A stretch of DNA of 41,384 nucleotides from Candidatus Solibacter sp. (lineage in GTDB: Bacteria; Acidobacteriota; Terriglobia; Bryobacterales; Bryobacteraceae), in assembly GCA_025361425.1 (NCBI GenBank), contig JANYAH010000048.1, forward strand, positions 1-41,384, in the 5' to 3' direction. The notes under the pieces are model-generated. The model searched no databases. It saw nothing but the letters and a program-made list of their open reading frames with translations, and was not told the DNA's origin. The position numbers and the translations under genes are program-made. Shown piece by piece: positions 6,113 to 14,176 of this stretch (positions are counted from its first letter, which is position 1; each line of letters opens with the position of its first letter).

Positions 6113-8145
6113 TGGGCTCGCCCGACCCGTTCCTCGCAGCCGGATTGGCTTCGTTCTTCTTAGGTGCCGTCTCCGGACTCGCCACCTGGAAACGCCCGGC
6201 CACCGCCCGGATTGTGGCATTCGCCTTTGCCGTGCTCGGCAGTCTGCTGCTGGCAGTGGCTTCCTGTCTCGCCCTCGCCCGCCCCAGCAGCGCGACCTGG
6301 AGTCTGCCGCTGGTCACGCTCTTCCAATGCACCGTGCGGCTCGATCCGCTGTCGGCCTGGTTTACCCTCACCCTGGCGATTCTGGCGTTGGCGGTCTCCG
6401 TCTACTCCTTCGGCTACCTGCGTCCCCTGGAGCGCACCCGCAATTTGGGAGCGCTGGGCTTTTTCTACAACGCCCTGCTGCTTGGCCTGGCCCTGGTCTT
6501 CACGGCCGCCAACGCGTTCTTCTTCCTCTCCGCCTGGGAAGTGATGGCGGTTTCTGCCTTCTGCCTGGTCGCGTTCGAACACGAGAAAGCCGAAACCCGT
6601 AGCGCGGCCGTCGTCTACCTCATCATGTCCCACGCGGGAACCGTCATGATGCTCGCCGCCTTCCTGCTGCTGGCCGCGTTCGCCGGCAGCACGGATTTTG
6701 CCAGCTTCCATCTGCTGGCATCGAAGCTTCCTCCCGGCGAGCAGGGCGCCGTCTTCCTCCTGTTCTTCGCCGGATTCGGCGTCAAGGCCGGCATTGTGCC
6801 GCTGCACATCTGGCTGCCCGACGCCCACCCCGTGGCCCCTAGCAACGTCTCGGCGCTCATGTCGGGCATCGTCATCAAGTGTGGGATCTATGGGATGGCT
6901 CGCGTCTTCTTCGACTTCTTCGGCCCGCCGCCCTTGTGGACCGGAACCGTGGTTCTCGCCGTGGGCGTGGTCACGGCGTTGGTGGGCGTTCTGTACGCGC
7001 TTCAGGAGCACGACCTCAAGCGCCTCCTGGCCTACCACAGCATCGAAAACATCGGCATCATCGTCATGGGTTTCGGCGCCGCGTTGATGTTCCGTACTCT
7101 GGGGCATCTCAATCTGGCGGCAATGGCCATCATCGGCGCCCTGTACCACACCGTGAACCACGCCATTTTCAAGGGTCTGCTGTTTCTGGCCGCCGGCAGC
7201 GTGGTGCAGAGCGTCCGCACCAGGAACATGGAAGAGATGGGCGGCCTGATCCGCCGCATGCCCGGCACCGCCCTCTTCTTCCTCGTCGGCGCCATCGCCA
7301 TCTCCGGCCTGCCGCCCTTGAACGGATTCGTCAGCGAGTGGCTCACCTATCAGGCGCTGCTCGCCGGCTTTGGCACCACGCACAGCCTCACACGGATGAT
7401 GTTCCCGATTGCGGGGGCGCTCCTCGCCTTGACCGCCGCGCTGGCCGCGGCCTGTTTTGTGAAAGCTTTTGGAATCCCCTTTCTGGCCTTGCCGCGCAGC
7501 GAAGCGGCGGCCAACGCGCGGGAAACCGCGCCTGAAATGCAATACGCCATGGCTCTATTGGCCGCCGCGTGCTTCGTGCTGGGTCTGGGCGCCACCTGGA
7601 TTCTTCCGGTGTTTGACCCCATCACGCAGCAGGCCTTGGGCGTGCAGGTCAGCCAATCGTTAGTCGCCCATGGTTTTGCCCTGCAGGCGGGCACCGCGCA
7701 GAGTGGCACCGTCTCTCCCGCGGGAATCGCGCTGGTGTTCCTCGCGCTCGTGGGCACCGCGGCATTTCTGGTCAACCGGCGCCTGCGCCGCGCCCGCGTT
7801 GCCACCGGGCCCGCCTGGGATTGCGGCCTTCCCGGGCTCACCTCCGATAACGAATACACCGCTACCGCCTTCTCCAAGCCGCTGCGATTGATCTTTAGCG
7901 CCTTCTACCGGCCGAACCGCGAGATTCGCCCGGAGTACGATGTCTCGCCCTACTACCCCAGCGCCATCCGCTTTGAAAGCGGCATCGAGCCCACCTTCGA
8001 GAAACACATCTACGGCCCGCTCAAAGACTGGGTCTTTGGGCTCTCGCGCCGGATGCGCGCCATTCAGGCCGGCAGCATCCACGCATACCTGGCGTATATC
8101 TTTGTCACGCTGATCGTGCTTCTGCTCTTCGGAGTGCGCGAATGA
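6112..8145 (+). CDS. HyfB/HycC-like (NuoL-type) antiporter subunit of Ehr complex
   Basis: A 677-residue integral membrane protein of the Mrp/NuoL proton-pump family. The proton-pathway residues are recognisable: Glu143 in SAWEVMAV, Lys225 in GFGVKAGIVPLHIWLPDAHP and Lys256 in the following helix, then LKRLLAYHSIENIG and the LNGFVSEWL loop. In group 4 hydrogenases and their relatives this subunit couples electron transfer to ion translocation across the cytoplasmic membrane. The ATG at 6112 overlaps the regulator's stop. Its TGA overlaps the next ATG (ATGA at 8142). The C-terminal part, with PNREIRPEYDVSPYYPS and a last transmembrane helix, is typical of HyfB rather than NuoL. Confidence 0.9.
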   Translation: MGSPDPFLAAGLASFFLGAVSGLATWKRPATARIVAFAFAVLGSLLLAVASCLALARPSSATWSLPLVTLFQCTVRLDPLSAWFTLTLAILALAVSVYSFGYLRPLERTRNLGALGFFYNALLLGLALVFTAANAFFFLSAWEVMAVSAFCLVAFEHEKAETRSAAVVYLIMSHAGTVMMLAAFLLLAAFAGSTDFASFHLLASKLPPGEQGAVFLLFFAGFGVKAGIVPLHIWLPDAHPVAPSNVSALMSGIVIKCGIYGMARVFFDFFGPPPLWTGTVVLAVGVVTALVGVLYALQEHDLKRLLAYHSIENIGIIVMGFGAALMFRTLGHLNLAAMAIIGALYHTVNHAIFKGLLFLAAGSVVQSVRTRNMEEMGGLIRRMPGTALFFLVGAIAISGLPPLNGFVSEWLTYQALLAGFGTTHSLTRMMFPIAGALLALTAALAAACFVKAFGIPFLALPRSEAAANARETAPEMQYAMALLAAACFVLGLGATWILPVFDPITQQALGVQVSQSLVAHGFALQAGTAQSGTVSPAGIALVFLALVGTAAFLVNRRLRRARVATGPAWDCGLPGLTSDNEYTATAFSKPLRLIFSAFYRPNREIRPEYDVSPYYPSAIRFESGIEPTFEKHIYGPLKDWVFGLSRRMRAIQAGSIHAYLAYIFVTLIVLLLFGVRE

Positions 8146-9083
8146 TAGCCGTATTCCTCACCGCCGTCGTGCAGTTGCTGCTGTTGTTGACGGTGGCTCC
8201 GCTGGTTGGCGGCCTAATCAAAACGCTCAAGGCGAGGCTTCAGATTCGCCGCGGACCCGGCATTCTGCAGCCCTACCGGGACCTCCTCAAGCTGTTTCGC
8301 AAAGGCATGGTCCTGCCCGGCACGGCCTCCTGGGTCTTCACCGCTACGCCCTACGTCGTGTTTGCCGCCACTGCCATCGCGGGCCTGATGATCCCCATGA
8401 TTTCCGCCAAGGCGCCGCTCGGCCTGTTCGGCGGCGTGCTGGCCGTGGTGTACCTGCTCGGGCTGGGCCGCTTCTTTCTCGCCCTCGCCGGCTTGGATAC
8501 CGGCAGTTCCTTCGGCGGCCTCGGCAGCAGCCGTGAAATGACCATCGCCGCCCTCGCCGAACCCGCCATGATGCTGGCCGTGTTTACGGTGGCCATCGGC
8601 GCCAATTCCACCAGCCTTTCCGAAATCGCCAAAGTGGCTACCTCCACTACCTGGCATTTCCTCGCGCCCGCCCAAATGCTGGCTTTCGCCGCCATGTTTT
8701 TGGTGCTCATCGCGGAGACCGGCAGAATTCCCGTCGACAACCCCGCTACCCATCTGGAGTTGACCATGATCCACGAGGCCATGATTCTGGAGTACTCCGG
8801 ACCCTACCTGGGCCTCATCGAATGGGGCGCGTCCATCAAACAACTATTGCTGATGACCCTGCTCATCAACGCCTTCCTGCCCTTCGGCCTTCAGTCGAAA
8901 TGGTCGCTCGGCGGCGTGCTCGTCAGCCTGGCCTACCTCCTCTTGAAGCTGCTGGTGCTGGCTGTTTCCATCGTCCTGGTGGAAACCACCAATGCCAAGA
9001 TGCGGTTCTTCCGCGTTCCAGACCTACTCGCCATGGCATTCACGTTGGCGGCGCTTGGCCTCGTGTCCACGTTCCTGTTTTGA
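8142..9083 (+). CDS. HyfC/HycD-like (NuoH-type) membrane subunit of Ehr complex
   Basis: A 313-residue membrane protein of the NuoH/HycD family, which anchors the hydrophilic module to the antiporter-like subunits. Family signs are IRRGPGILQPYRDLLKLF near residue 36, the central AEPAMML region, and AETGRIPVDNPATHLE followed by MIHEAMILEYSGP, the loop that faces the large subunit. It starts within the stop of the preceding gene (ATGA), implying translational coupling. Length fits HyfC/HycD. Confidence 0.92.
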   Translation: MIAVFLTAVVQLLLLLTVAPLVGGLIKTLKARLQIRRGPGILQPYRDLLKLFRKGMVLPGTASWVFTATPYVVFAATAIAGLMIPMISAKAPLGLFGGVLAVVYLLGLGRFFLALAGLDTGSSFGGLGSSREMTIAALAEPAMMLAVFTVAIGANSTSLSEIAKVATSTTWHFLAPAQMLAFAAMFLVLIAETGRIPVDNPATHLELTMIHEAMILEYSGPYLGLIEWGASIKQLLLMTLLINAFLPFGLQSKWSLGGVLVSLAYLLLKLLVLAVSIVLVETTNAKMRFFRVPDLLAMAFTLAALGLVSTFLF

Positions 9084-9089
9084 GACCCG

Positions 9090-9776
9090 ATGCATACTTT
9101 ACAAGATCCCGAATTCGGCAACAAGATGGTCACCCTGATGGCTGCGCTCGTGCTCGTGCTGCAGATCGCCATGGTGGCGCAGCGATGGATTGTGACCAGC
9201 ATCCGGATCTTCGCCGCTCAGTCCTTTTTATTGGCCGCCATCGCCAACACCATCGCCTATTACAATCACGCCCCGCACATTTACGCCGCCGCGGCCCTGA
9301 CCTTGCTGGCTAAGGGCATCCTCGTCCCCATCGTGCTAGAGCGCCTCGTGGCGCGGATCGGGATTCGTCAGGAGATCAAGCCCATTCTCAACGTTCCGCT
9401 CTCCATCGTGATCTCGGGCGGCCTGACGCTGGTGGGTTACGTCCTCGCCGAACCGTTCTATCGTCCGGACGAAGCCCCGGGCGCCGCCACCTTGGGCCAC
9501 AACGCGCTGGCCGTGGCGATTTCACTCTTCCTGATCGGTTTTTTCATGATGATCAACCGGCGGAATGCTCTGACTCAGGTGCTCGCCTTATTGTGCCTGG
9601 AAAACGGTTTGTTCCTGGCCGCCATTTCCCTGACTTACGGAATGCCGCTGATTGTCGAACTAGGCGTCCTGTTCGATGTCCTGGTGGCCGTGATGGTCCT
9701 CGGAATTCTGGTCTATCGCATTCGTGAGACCTTCGAGTCCGTCGATGTGAGCCGCATGCGGAGACTGCGCGGATGA
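9090..9776 (+). CDS. HyfE-like membrane subunit of Ehr complex
   Basis: A 228-residue hydrophobic protein with about six to seven helices. The second half (LIGFFMMINRRNALTQVLALLCLENGLFL, shown here only as its pattern of a basic pair between helices) matches the NuoK-like portion of HyfE. The gene sits six bases after the NuoH-like gene and overlaps the next by ATGA. HyfE is part of the membrane arm of hydrogenase-4-type and Ehr complexes. There is no separate HyfD gene in this operon, as in other Ehr clusters known to me. Confidence 0.85.
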   Translation: MHTLQDPEFGNKMVTLMAALVLVLQIAMVAQRWIVTSIRIFAAQSFLLAAIANTIAYYNHAPHIYAAAALTLLAKGILVPIVLERLVARIGIRQEIKPILNVPLSIVISGGLTLVGYVLAEPFYRPDEAPGAATLGHNALAVAISLFLIGFFMMINRRNALTQVLALLCLENGLFLAAISLTYGMPLIVELGVLFDVLVAVMVLGILVYRIRETFESVDVSRMRRLRG

Positions 9777-11263
9777 TCCTGGCTCTTCTTTTGGCGATTC
9801 CCCTGGCCGCGTGCGCGGTGTCGGCCGTGGCGCGCCGGCGCTCCGTACTGGAGGCCGTCAACGTCACCGCTTTCGCCCTCACGTTTCTGCTGGCTCTCGG
9901 CGTGGCGTCTCAAGTGCTCCGCTCTGGCTCCATCTCCCTGTGGAACGGTTTCCTTTACGCCGATTCGCTCAGCGCTTTGGTCATCCTGCTGAACGCGTCG
10001 GTGGCCCTGGTGTGCTCGGTTTATGCCGTCGGCTACCTCCGCGAAGACGAACGCAGCGGCGCCCTCGATGACGATGGGGGGACCAATACCCCAAGTTTCA
10101 AGCTGCGGAAATACTACAGCCTGACACCGCTGCTGGTGTTTGCCATGCTGCTGGTCACTCTGGCGAATAACCTCGGCGTCATGTGGGCGGCCATTGAACT
10201 GACCACCCTCGCCTCCGTCTTCCTGGTCACCTTTTATGGCAATGTGACGTCGCTCGAAGCTGCCTGGAAATACGCCATGATCGGTGGCGTAGGCCTCTCG
10301 ATGGCGCTGTTCGGCACCATCCTCACCTACTATGCGGGCCACAGGCTCCCTGGTTCCGAGGGCCTGGCCGGTTTGAATTGGTCCATCCTGGTGGGCCAGG
10401 CGGCGCAACTGGACAAGACCAGCATGCGGATGGCATTCATTTTGGTGTTGCTCGGCTACGGTACCAAAGCCGGCCTCGCGCCCATGCACACCTGGAAACC
10501 GGATGCCTACAGCGAAGCGCCGGTGCCCTCGGCCGCCATTCTCTCCGCCGCCATGTTGAACTGCGCCGTCTACGGATTGATCCGGTTCTACGTCCTCACC
10601 AGCCGGTGTCTGGGCGCGGAGTATCCCGGAAACCTGCTGCTGCTGCTCGGTCTCTTTTCCATGGGGATCGCGGTCCCGTTCGTTCTGGTCCAGAAGAACT
10701 TCCGCCGCATGCTGGCCTATTCCACCATCGACCAGGCGGGCATGATGATTACCGCTCTGGGCATCGGCGGCCAACTCGCCGCGTTTGCGCTGATGTTGCA
10801 TATGACGTTTCACACGGTGGCGAAATCGCTGCTCTTCCTTTCCGCCGGCAATATTTATCAATGTTTCAAAACCGACCTGTTCCAGAAGCTCAAGGGCGGC
10901 GTGCTCCGCGTACTCCCGCTGACGGGCGCCGCCTTCTGCCTGGGTACGATGGCGATTATCGGGATGCCGCCGTTCAGCCTGTTTCAGAGTGAATTCCTCA
11001 TGATCCGTGCCGCTTTCGGTACCGGCCACTTCCTGGTGGGCGCCCTCTTCATCCTGTTTGGACTCGGCGTGTTCACTGGCGTCACGCTGCATGTCAGCGG
11101 CATGCTTCTCGGCACCTCGGAGGAACCCCGGGCCGCTTGGCATCCATGGCGCGATTCGCCCATTGTGATCCTGGCCGTCCTCCTGATTGCGATCGGCTTC
11201 TGGCTGCCCGCGTCGCTGTTGGAACTCGTTCAACGCGCGGCCCTTGTGGTGAGTGGAGAGTGA
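9773..11263 (+). CDS. HyfF-like (NuoN/NuoM-type) antiporter subunit of Ehr complex
   Basis: A 496-residue proton-pump family membrane protein, the second antiporter-like subunit of the complex. Visible key residues are Glu142 in WAAIELTTLAS, Lys232 in GYGTKAGLAPMHTWKPDAYS and the loop NFRRMLAYSTIDQAGMM. The HYF-type feature AYSEAPVPSAAILSAAM is preserved. Two antiporter-like subunits (HyfB and HyfF) indicate that the complex may move more ions per electron pair than single-antiporter types; this is inference. It overlaps the HyfE-like gene by ATGA. A 100-bp gap containing a dispersed-repeat-like sequence follows, unlike the other tight junctions. Confidence 0.9.
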   Translation: MILALLLAIPLAACAVSAVARRRSVLEAVNVTAFALTFLLALGVASQVLRSGSISLWNGFLYADSLSALVILLNASVALVCSVYAVGYLREDERSGALDDDGGTNTPSFKLRKYYSLTPLLVFAMLLVTLANNLGVMWAAIELTTLASVFLVTFYGNVTSLEAAWKYAMIGGVGLSMALFGTILTYYAGHRLPGSEGLAGLNWSILVGQAAQLDKTSMRMAFILVLLGYGTKAGLAPMHTWKPDAYSEAPVPSAAILSAAMLNCAVYGLIRFYVLTSRCLGAEYPGNLLLLLGLFSMGIAVPFVLVQKNFRRMLAYSTIDQAGMMITALGIGGQLAAFALMLHMTFHTVAKSLLFLSAGNIYQCFKTDLFQKLKGGVLRVLPLTGAAFCLGTMAIIGMPPFSLFQSEFLMIRAAFGTGHFLVGALFILFGLGVFTGVTLHVSGMLLGTSEEPRAAWHPWRDSPIVILAVLLIAIGFWLPASLLELVQRAALVVSGE

Positions 11264-11300
11264 AATTGGGGCATAGTAGAGTACAACTCCAGGGCTCTTG

Positions 11301-11345
11301 GTGGGGCGGACGCCCTCGTCCGCGCGCGACCCCCTGGTCGCGCTG
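11301..11345 (+). repeat. Dispersed REP-like GC-rich element inside the Ehr operon
   Basis: The 45-bp stretch between the HyfF- and HyfG-like genes starts GTGGGGCGGACGCCC and ends near CCCCTGGTCGCG. It contains complementary halves (GGGCGT/ACGCCC-type, GGACG/CGTCC) and resembles the inverted ends of the larger element at 35325-35464, which also start GTGGGGCGG. It is probably one end of a dispersed palindromic repeat that entered the operon. The large-subunit frame is open through it, but the natural start lies after it. Confidence 0.6.
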
Positions 11346-11363
11346 TTGCTCGGTAAACTGAAC

Positions 11364-12947
11364 ATGGATCTCTTCGAAGAGTTGCGTGACAAATTTCCGC
11401 TCCTGGTCAGCGCCGCGCAAGCGCCGCCTCAGGTATCCCACAACCAGGTCTCCATCGCTCTCCGCGGGCCGGACGTGCGGCCGCTCGCGGAGCACTTGCA
11501 GTCGGCGTATCAGTCCCGTTTGGTGGCGGTGTTCGCCGAAGATCGCGTTGCCGCCGAAAGCGTCTTCTATAACTACTACGTTTTCGAACAGCCCGCGGAA
11601 CCCTGCTATCTGATCTTGCAGGCGCCCATTGCCGCGGACCAGCCGCGATTCCCTTCACTCGCCGCCGGCTTGCCCGCGGTGAACTGGCAGGAACGCGAGA
11701 TCCAGGACTGGTTTGGCCTCGAAGCCACCGGTCATCCCAATCCCCGCCGCGTCGCCCTCCACGATAACTGGCCCGACGTGCATCCCCTGCGTAAGAGTTT
11801 TCCGTTGCGCCAGGTCTTGCCGCCGTTCGAAGGCGAGCGCCACGTCTATCGCCCCACCCTGGGGGAGGGAGTCTTCCAGATTCCCGTCGGCCCCGTGCAT
11901 GCCGGCATCATCGAGCCCGGCCATTTCAATTTCGCGGTCGCGGGTGAGCCGATTCTATATCTGCAACTGCGCATGTTCTATACCCACAAGGGCACCGAGA
12001 AGCTGTTCGAAGACATGCCCATCCATCGAGCTGTATTCCTGGCGGAGAGCATCTCGGGCGATTCCGCTTTTTCGCACGGAACCGCATTCTGCCAGGCTAT
12101 AGAGAACGCGTCCGATACCGAAGTTCCCCAGCGCGCCCGCGTCATGCGGACCATCCTGCTGGAATTGGAGCGCGTCTGCAACCACATCGGCGATATTGGG
12201 GCAATTTCGACCGACGTCGGCTTTATGGTGGCCAACGCCCATGCCAGCCGGCTGCGTGAGATGGTGGTGCGCCTGAATGAGGGCTTGACGGGGAGCCGGT
12301 GGCTCCGCGGCATGGTGTGCGTCGGTGGAGTGCGCCGCACATGGTCTTCCGCCCAACGCGATCTGCTGCGCGATACCGTAAACCAGGTGGAGCGGGAATT
12401 TGATTCTCTCGTCGCCCTCGTTCAGTCTTCCGATTCCACCCGCGACCGCCTGGAACAGACCGGTATTCTGCTTCCCGAAACCGCCAAGGTCCTGGGCATC
12501 GTCGGGGTTGCCGGCCGCGCTTCCGGCGTCGATCTGGACGTCCGCCGCGACCACCCGTACGCCGCCTACGAACGCTACCCCTTCCAGGTGCCGGTGTATC
12601 GGGCGGGAGACGTCTTGCACCGCATGCTGGTGCGCGTCGATGAGGTGAAGCAGTCCTTTGCCATCCTGCGAGCCGCCGCCGATGACCTGCCGGAAGGCCC
12701 CCACTGTGCTCCGCTGCAACCCGTGCCGCCCGGCCGTTGCGCCCTCAGCGCCGTCGAAGGCTGGCGCGGTGAGATTCTGCATTGGGTGCGTACCGCGGAC
12801 AACAATCGCCTGGAGCGCTGTAAGATCAAGGACCCATCGGTGAATAATTGGGCCGCCATTGTGGAGGCGGTGCAGGGCAACATCGTCGCGGATTTTCCGG
12901 TGATCAACAAGAGTTTCAATCTCTCCTATTCGGGTACGGACCGCTGA
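11364..12947 (+). CDS. HyfG/HycE-like large subunit lacking [NiFe] ligands (Ehr)
   Basis: This 527-residue protein has a NuoC-like N-terminal domain (WQEREIQDWFGLEATGHPNP, about 108-127) fused to a NuoD/HycE-like domain (PVGPVHAGIIEPGHFNF, about 174-190). In true group 4 hydrogenases the first metal motif reads ERxCGxC; here the aligned residues are ESISGDSAFSH (228-238), with Ser231 and Ser234 in place of the cysteines. The C-terminal DPCxxC-TDR motif is NLSYSGTDR, with Ser521 and Gly524. All four Ni-Fe cysteines are gone, so it cannot bind the hydrogenase metal site. The protein also ends at TDR, with no processed extension. The ATG at 11364 is chosen over in-frame upstream codons lying in the repeat. 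The redox partner is unknown. Confidence 0.9.
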   Translation: MDLFEELRDKFPLLVSAAQAPPQVSHNQVSIALRGPDVRPLAEHLQSAYQSRLVAVFAEDRVAAESVFYNYYVFEQPAEPCYLILQAPIAADQPRFPSLAAGLPAVNWQEREIQDWFGLEATGHPNPRRVALHDNWPDVHPLRKSFPLRQVLPPFEGERHVYRPTLGEGVFQIPVGPVHAGIIEPGHFNFAVAGEPILYLQLRMFYTHKGTEKLFEDMPIHRAVFLAESISGDSAFSHGTAFCQAIENASDTEVPQRARVMRTILLELERVCNHIGDIGAISTDVGFMVANAHASRLREMVVRLNEGLTGSRWLRGMVCVGGVRRTWSSAQRDLLRDTVNQVEREFDSLVALVQSSDSTRDRLEQTGILLPETAKVLGIVGVAGRASGVDLDVRRDHPYAAYERYPFQVPVYRAGDVLHRMLVRVDEVKQSFAILRAAADDLPEGPHCAPLQPVPPGRCALSAVEGWRGEILHWVRTADNNRLERCKIKDPSVNNWAAIVEAVQGNIVADFPVINKSFNLSYSGTDR

Positions 12948-12950
12948 ACC

Positions 12951-13799
12951 ATGTTTAAGATACTCCAAAAGGCCCTCGCCACCGGCATCGCCACCGTCGC
13001 GTACCCGGACGTGCCCGCCGTGGTCTCCCCGCATTTCCGCGGCCGGCCTGAATTTGATTTCGCATCCTGGCGCGACGCCCGCCCCGCCGCCGAGGTCTGT
13101 CCCACGGGAGCCATCCTGGTGGGACAGGCGCTTTCGCCGGCCAACCGCCGCGTGACCGTCGATTACGGCCTGTGCGTCTTCTGCGGCCAGTGCGCCGATG
13201 TTTCACCCGATGGCGCGGTGCGCGTCACCACGGAGTTTGAACTCGCCACTCACAATCGCGCCAGGCTGATTCGCGCGGCGGACTACAGCCTGAATGCCGA
13301 TGGTACTCACCAGCGTTTGATTGCCGAGTATGAGGCCGAGGCCACGGCGGAAGAGGCGGGTGGCAAAGTCAGCGAAGCAATCCGCAACACGCTGGGGCGC
13401 TCGCTCGCCATCCGCCAGGTGGACGCCGGTTCGTGCAACGGGTGCGAAATGGAAATAGTGGCGCTCAATAATCCCATTCACGATATCGAGCGTTTCGGCA
13501 TTCAATTTGTGGCCTCTCCGCGGCATGCCGACATGCTGCTGGTCACCGGGCCAGTCACGCGCAACATGGAGCTGGCGTTACAGAAGACCTATGCCGCGAC
13601 CCCGGACCCAAAGGTGATCGTGGCCGTGGGTGCATGCGGCATCAGCGGCGGCATTTTCGGTACGAATTATGCCTCCCGGGGTGGCGTCGATGCCACCATC
13701 CCGGTGGATGTCTACATCCCCGGATGCCCGCCGCGTCCCGAAGCGCTGCTCTACGGCATCCTGCTCGCCGTCGGCAGGCTGGCGGAGAAAGTGCGGTAG
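12951..13799 (+). CDS. Fused ferredoxin (HyfH-like) and NuoB-like (HyfI) small subunit of Ehr
   Basis: A 282-residue fusion. Residues about 1-95 are a degenerate HycF/HyfH ferredoxin: Cys50 (EVCPTGA) and Cys75/78/81 (CVFCGQC) would bind one [4Fe-4S] cluster. The first CxxCxxC is missing (Trp40, Ala43, Ala46) and the last Cys is Ser85, so the second cluster is lost in a self-consistent way. Residues about 145-282 are the NuoB/HycG domain with Cys162/165 (SCNGC), Cys229 (GACGIS) and Cys259 (PGCPPRPE), enough for the N2-type cluster. The subunit would carry electrons through two clusters to the large subunit at the membrane surface. It starts three bases after the large-subunit stop and ends the operon. 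Confidence 0.88.
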   Translation: MFKILQKALATGIATVAYPDVPAVVSPHFRGRPEFDFASWRDARPAAEVCPTGAILVGQALSPANRRVTVDYGLCVFCGQCADVSPDGAVRVTTEFELATHNRARLIRAADYSLNADGTHQRLIAEYEAEATAEEAGGKVSEAIRNTLGRSLAIRQVDAGSCNGCEMEIVALNNPIHDIERFGIQFVASPRHADMLLVTGPVTRNMELALQKTYAATPDPKVIVAVGACGISGGIFGTNYASRGGVDATIPVDVYIPGCPPRPEALLYGILLAVGRLAEKVR

Positions 13800-13823
13800 C
13801 GCAATCGAGCACGATCGCGGCTC

Positions 13824-14171
13824 TTAGTCCGGATCGAAGTGGCGATCCAGGTAGAGCCATAGGACGCGCGCGAAGCGCGTTACGGCGGGCACCAAAGGCA
13901 GATACGCCACAAAGGCCGCCACTATCACCAGGTCGAAGCGCCACGGTGTCAGCCACCAAAGCAACAGCACCAGCGCCATGACCGGCGGAATTGAGAGCAT
14001 GTAGCTGAAATACATCGCGCCCAGAAAATACCCGGGTTCGCGGTCGTACTTCAACCCGCACTCCGCGCAGCGCTCGTGCATGGCAAGATAGGTGCGCCAC
14101 AGCGGTCCTCGGAAGATCTTTCCCGTGTGGCAGCGAGGGCACAATTCGCGGACGATGGCTTGAATTTGCAT
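13824..14171 (-). CDS. DUF983 membrane protein
   Basis: A 115-residue protein from the ATG at 14171. Two CxxC pairs, CPRC (11-14) and CAEC (35-38), form a small zinc-ribbon-like head. They are followed by EPGYFLGAMYFSY and two hydrophobic helices (about 54-75 and 80-100). This is the DUF983 pattern, a family often found near cytochrome oxidase and other respiratory genes, with no settled function. It lies five bases downstream of the methyltransferase on the same strand, so both are probably co-transcribed. It converges with the Ehr operon, with 24 bases between the two stops. Confidence 0.85.
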   Translation of the reverse strand: MQIQAIVRELCPRCHTGKIFRGPLWRTYLAMHERCAECGLKYDREPGYFLGAMYFSYMLSIPPVMALVLLLWWLTPWRFDLVIVAAFVAYLPLVPAVTRFARVLWLYLDRHFDPD

Positions 14172-14176
14172 GGGAG

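Noticed and set aside
6160-7542. Long open frame on the minus strand opposite the HyfB-like gene
   Set aside because: It mirrors a high-GC coding gene, has low-complexity charged translation, and no family motif. The plus-strand frame has clear NuoL-family residues.
9713-11392. 559-residue minus-strand open frame opposite HyfF
   Set aside because: It is an antisense shadow created by GC bias; composition is Arg/Gly/Gln-rich and no motif is present.
11364-12947. Calling the cluster a formate hydrogenlyase or hydrogenase-4
   Set aside because: The large subunit has Ser/Gly at all four Ni-Fe cysteine positions and no maturation tail; no formate dehydrogenase or hyp gene is nearby.
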